Shown here in pieces: positions 61,433 to 64,000 of a stretch of DNA of 64,000 bases (the first letter of the stretch is position 1; each line of letters starts with the position of its first letter). The notes below the pieces were generated by a model. The model searched no databases and was not told where the DNA came from. It was given only the letters and a program-made list of their open reading frames with translations. The DNA lies in the NCBI RefSeq assembly GCF_030020805.1, contig NZ_CP125098.1:3061501-3125500 (forward strand), given 5' to 3'. Position numbers and translations under genes: made by a program. Source of the DNA: Paenibacillus sp. RC67. Lineage in GTDB: Bacteria > Bacillota > Bacilli > Paenibacillales > NBRC-103111.

Positions 61433-61557
61433 GTGTATCGTCTTTTTCTACTAATGAGACTCTTTTATTTTGATTAATGAGACTAGCAATTATGTCCAAA
61501 CTATAAATCTACTAATTGCATAAATTGAGATATCACTATAAAGGAGGTGGTTGAATC

Positions 61558-61905
61558 ATGAAGAAACAAATGAATGCATCGATCAGCAAGAAGGCGGTAC
61601 AAAGTAAAGGCAAAAAGATTGTGCTCAGTCCGAATCATGCTCGCGCTACACAAAATCTTGGCAATGGTTTTCGCCGAACTGTGTTTAGCCCTATAACGAT
61701 CCCTGCAAACAGCTTCCTGACTATAACGTTCACTGCAGGTGCGGGTAGAGTGGTCATTAATGCAGGTTGGACGATCACTAATTTCGCTTCAGCTTGGCCA
61801 ACAGATAGTTTTCCTTCCACCGATACGGTATGGGTATTAATTATCGAAAATCCAACGAGTGTTTCAAGATTAGTCACACCGTACCTGATCACTAAAACTC
61901 GCTAA
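61558..61905 (+). CDS. Hypothetical beta-rich protein, 115 aa
   Basis: An excellent ribosome binding site, AAAGGAGGTG, precedes the ATG. After a basic start (MKKQMNASISKKAVQSKGKK) the product is rich in Thr, Val and Ile with alternating patterns (FSPITIPANSFLTITFTAG), suggesting a small beta-sandwich. No signal peptide, cysteine or membrane helix is seen. It is not recognised. It faces the S1-type protease gene tail to tail across a terminator. Confidence 0.65.
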   Translation: MKKQMNASISKKAVQSKGKKIVLSPNHARATQNLGNGFRRTVFSPITIPANSFLTITFTAGAGRVVINAGWTITNFASAWPTDSFPSTDTVWVLIIENPTSVSRLVTPYLITKTR

Positions 61906-61938
61906 TTCTCTTACCAATGTAAGCAATCAAACGATTAT

Positions 61939-61976
61939 ACCCGGTGCTTCTACTGAAGTACCGGGTTTTTGTTTTA
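61939..61976 (+). terminator. Terminator between the beta-rich protein and protease genes
   Basis: ACCCGG (61939-61944) pairs with CCGGGT (61961-61966), with GCTTC/GAAGT inside, followed by T-rich sequence. Confidence 0.85.
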
Positions 61977-61983
61977 TTAAAAA

Positions 61984-63051
61984 CTATCGTTTGATAGATG
62001 AAGTCCTGTTAGACAGGACGACTTTAATGGAAGCCAACTCACTTGCTGTCAGACGACGAGCATATGCCGGGTTCCCATTATTGGTATTAACATTCCTAAT
62101 AATTCCTGCTCCATTCGGTCTAGCAACTCTTGTCCGAAATCTCCTCATAAACCAATCAACAGGGAATGCTATGGAGGTTAGTCCATCTTCCGTACCTGCG
62201 AAGTTCACAGCAGCTGCGAAATTATCGGATCGCCTTAGCCATACAGAACCGGAATCTCCAGGAAGTGATACAGGATTGATGCCGATGATGACGGATTGAT
62301 CACGGAAAGTAATAACTCCTAGATCTTCACCATAATCGACCTGTACATCCGTATTTACTGAGTCCACCCTTCCATACCTTAGTCCGGTTGTTCTGCCGAC
62401 TTTCTTGAAGCGATCCCCCACTCTGTAGGAGGTTACATGTCCGGGAACAACACCGACTGTTGCATAGCGAGGGTTCAATATGCTGTTACGAACTGGCAAC
62501 GACAATGCGGCATCAATATAATTAGCTCCATTGCGTTTTAAAAGAGCGAATCGGGATAGAAAACCGACTCTGTCCCTTACCGGCCTGCCATTGTCGGCTC
62601 CTCCCGGCTGAAGGGTCTCGGAGCGCACACTGGAATTAAGTGGATTGGTAAGAACGTGATTGTTGCTAAAGATATATCGTTGATTGGCTCCAGGGAAATT
62701 CGTCACAATTAAACCCACTGTACCTGAACCGGCCGTCGTACCGATGCTGTATCCTGCTGGAACCGGGCGGATGCGTCCACGATAGTCAGCATGGGAACGT
62801 ATTTTTCCCGTACGTACCACTCGGATAGGCACATTTACTGATTTTCCCTTAACGCTAATGGAAGCGGTTGAGACTATCCCCAAGGAAACTGCGGATACCG
62901 CATCTGCATATATGATCACGGCCGCTCCTTTTTTCGGTTTCTTAGGATCATGATAGCCTACGCCAATACCTTGTACTTTGGAGTGTTTTAATAATGAGGG
63001 TGCCATTCTTTCCTTCATGATATAAGCCGCAGCAAAAGTTGCCAATCTCAT
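61984..63051 (-). CDS. Trypsin-like (S1/S6-type) serine protease-like protein
   Basis: The protein (355 aa) shows a serine protease triad in order: His in FSNNHVLTN (about residue 137), Asp in YIDAALSLP (about 186) and Ser in LPGDSGSVW (about 270). The N-terminal 110 residues have VQGIGVGYHDPKKPKKGAAV, a prodomain-like beta stretch seen in similar proteins of Firmicutes. A classical signal peptide is not evident. ATG 63051 is preferred to the GTG at 63054 for spacing from GAGAGAT. Confidence 0.85.
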   Translation of the reverse strand: MRLATFAAAYIMKERMAPSLLKHSKVQGIGVGYHDPKKPKKGAAVIIYADAVSAVSLGIVSTASISVKGKSVNVPIRVVRTGKIRSHADYRGRIRPVPAGYSIGTTAGSGTVGLIVTNFPGANQRYIFSNNHVLTNPLNSSVRSETLQPGGADNGRPVRDRVGFLSRFALLKRNGANYIDAALSLPVRNSILNPRYATVGVVPGHVTSYRVGDRFKKVGRTTGLRYGRVDSVNTDVQVDYGEDLGVITFRDQSVIIGINPVSLPGDSGSVWLRRSDNFAAAVNFAGTEDGLTSIAFPVDWFMRRFRTRVARPNGAGIIRNVNTNNGNPAYARRLTASELASIKVVLSNRTSSIKR

Positions 63052-63173
63052 CACCTATCTCTCGTAGAATACGATAGTGTATTAACGAAGAAGAGTAAGT
63101 GATTGGATGAATCCACCTCTTATTAGTTGATTCTATAGTAGAAATTTCGTTTGCTAGCATTTTTTCGACAAAA

Positions 63174-63183
63174 TTATACAAAA
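63174..63183. promoter_or_regulatory. Perfect Spo0A box upstream of the sensor gene
   Basis: TTCGACAAAA (reverse complement TTTTGTCGAA) lies 55 bp before the sensor start and 16 bp before a TATAAT (63199-63204). The same ten bases occur before the amidase gene. Confidence 0.5.
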
Positions 63184-63237
63184 TCTTAATAATCTTGCTA
63201 TAATAGAGCTTGAGTTTGAGTGGGGTGGAACAGACAG

Positions 63238-64000
63238 ATGAAATTTTTAAATAATATTCCTTTGAAAACATCACTGGTATTCATCATCATCATGATATTG
63301 CTTAATACTTCCTATTATTTGCACTATAAATCACTGCTTGAAGAGAATCAAAAAGAAAAAATGGCTCTTTTGTATAATAGTATTAAAACCAATATGGAAC
63401 AAACTGCAGCAGGAGAGCAATTCGTAGAAGACTTGATCGGCGAAAATCTCCGGATGGCATCCATTGCTGCAAAAATGAATTTGGACCCAGACATTAACAA
63501 CATCGACAATGAGGATTTAGTCAAGCTGAAACGGATTATAGGGGTTGATGAGATCACTCTCTTTACCCAAACCGGCGACGATATTGTAGGACAAAAATCT
63601 TCGGATCCCAAAGACCGTAATGTAAGCTCCAAGGGATGGGATCATTATTTCAATGCATTTCAGCAATTATTTGCCCGTCAGACTGTTGATGTGGGTATCG
63701 GTCAATCCCTTCCTAACTATTGGAGCGGCCCGAGGGACACCGCTACAACAAGTCAGACAGAAATCAACAAATGGGGCTATTACTTCGACGGGACTACGAA
63801 TTATATTATTAATCCGTTTGTTCATGACACGAACTTTCGTAAATATCAGAAGGTGACGGGGGTCGAGGATACGATCAACCGGTTGATGAAGGACAATCCG
63901 CATACGGCGCTTAATGTATCGGTTTTGAATTCGGACAAGCTGCTCGATCATACGCTGCCAGAAAATTTCCCGACGCCGAGCAATTGGTTCTCTGCCAGGG
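63238..64000 (+). CDS. Membrane sensor protein, 5' part
   Basis: The gene runs off the right edge. GGGGTGG is about 9 nt upstream of ATG 63238. The visible 254 residues start with a short basic n-region and a membrane helix (TSLVFIIIMILLNTSYY), followed by a large extracellular-type domain with coiled-coil start and LFTQTGDDIVGQKSSD, typical of the Cache-like sensor part of histidine kinases, chemoreceptors or GGDEF proteins. The output domain is outside the window, so the class is open. Confidence 0.8.
   Translation, partial: MKFLNNIPLKTSLVFIIIMILLNTSYYLHYKSLLEENQKEKMALLYNSIKTNMEQTAAGEQFVEDLIGENLRMASIAAKMNLDPDINNIDNEDLVKLKRIIGVDEITLFTQTGDDIVGQKSSDPKDRNVSSKGWDHYFNAFQQLFARQTVDVGIGQSLPNYWSGPRDTATTSQTEINKWGYYFDGTTNYIINPFVHDTNFRKYQKVTGVEDTINRLMKDNPHTALNVSVLNSDKLLDHTLPENFPTPSNWFSAR

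Overview
The window looks like a chromosomal stretch of a low-to-mid GC, spore-forming Firmicute, most likely Paenibacillus or a close relative. The pointers are strong AGGAGG-type ribosome binding sites, TTG/GTG starts, sporulation-type small proteins (a YjcZ-like and a Cse60-like gene), an SLH-domain surface protein, an OpuC osmoprotectant importer, FMN and TPP riboswitches, and perfect Spo0A-box matches. I see no rRNA, tRNA, CRISPR array, insertion sequence or phage. This is a backbone-like region with scattered accessory genes and several damaged ones.

Layout. 0-8 kb: end of a cysteine-rich CWC protein; an FMN riboswitch with terminator controlling an EamA-family permease (probable riboflavin transporter); a trxB-dps redox pair behind four exactly 11-bp-spaced TTCAT repeats; YnfA; a LysR regulator divergent from ilvE and a low-molecular-weight phosphatase; an AI-2E-family permease. 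8.4-10.8 kb: a MutS2-like ATPase lacking the Smr domain, preceded by a complete-looking ribosome-sensing attenuator (promoter, 7-codon leader peptide, long stem, antiterminator, terminator). 10.8-15 kb: UPF0316 protein and the opuCABCD operon, with opuCD frameshifted in a G7 run. 15-25.4 kb: DUF1254 protein, a WG-repeat protein, a thioredoxin-reductase-like flavoenzyme, an ABC1 kinase with its phasin-like partner, an MFS exporter behind CAAACG repeats, DedA, and two small genes. 25.6-29 kb: two VOC proteins and an old-yellow-enzyme/alcohol-dehydrogenase operon behind tandem PerR/Fur-like boxes. 29-32 kb: YjcZ-like and other small genes, then an ABC-F ATPase with a second leader-peptide attenuator. 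32-38 kb: SPFH protein, a broken 2'-5' RNA ligase-like gene, a SAP-domain protein, a GH30 glycosidase and an orphan sugar-binding lipoprotein behind cre-like sites, and a MarR gene with its own operators. 38-42 kb: small basic protein, protein kinase, ATP-dependent DNA ligase, and a TPP-riboswitch unit made of ylmB and a stump of tenA. 42-64 kb: regulators (AraC, PucR), GNAT proteins, serine hydrolase, M3 peptidase, pyrE, SLH protein, phosphoesterase, a paired SMR exporter, amidase, a heterodimeric ABC exporter, a GNAT gene with an internal amber codon, an S1-type protease, and the start of a membrane sensor.

How the genes work together. The most interesting theme is translation stress. Both the MutS2-like ATPase (relative of a ribosome-collision splitting factor) and the ABC-F protein (family that clears antibiotics or resolves stalled ribosomes) sit behind leader-peptide ORFs overlapping long RNA stems and followed by intrinsic terminators, as in antibiotic-inducible resistance genes. 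A second theme is redox and electrophile defence (trxB, dps, the flavoenzyme, OYE/ADH). A third is cofactor salvage (riboflavin and thiamin riboswitches). At least five genes are damaged: opuCD, the RNA ligase-like gene, tenA, a DUF2798 gene and a GNAT gene. Two of these lie in homopolymers and could be assembly errors; the others look like real decay.
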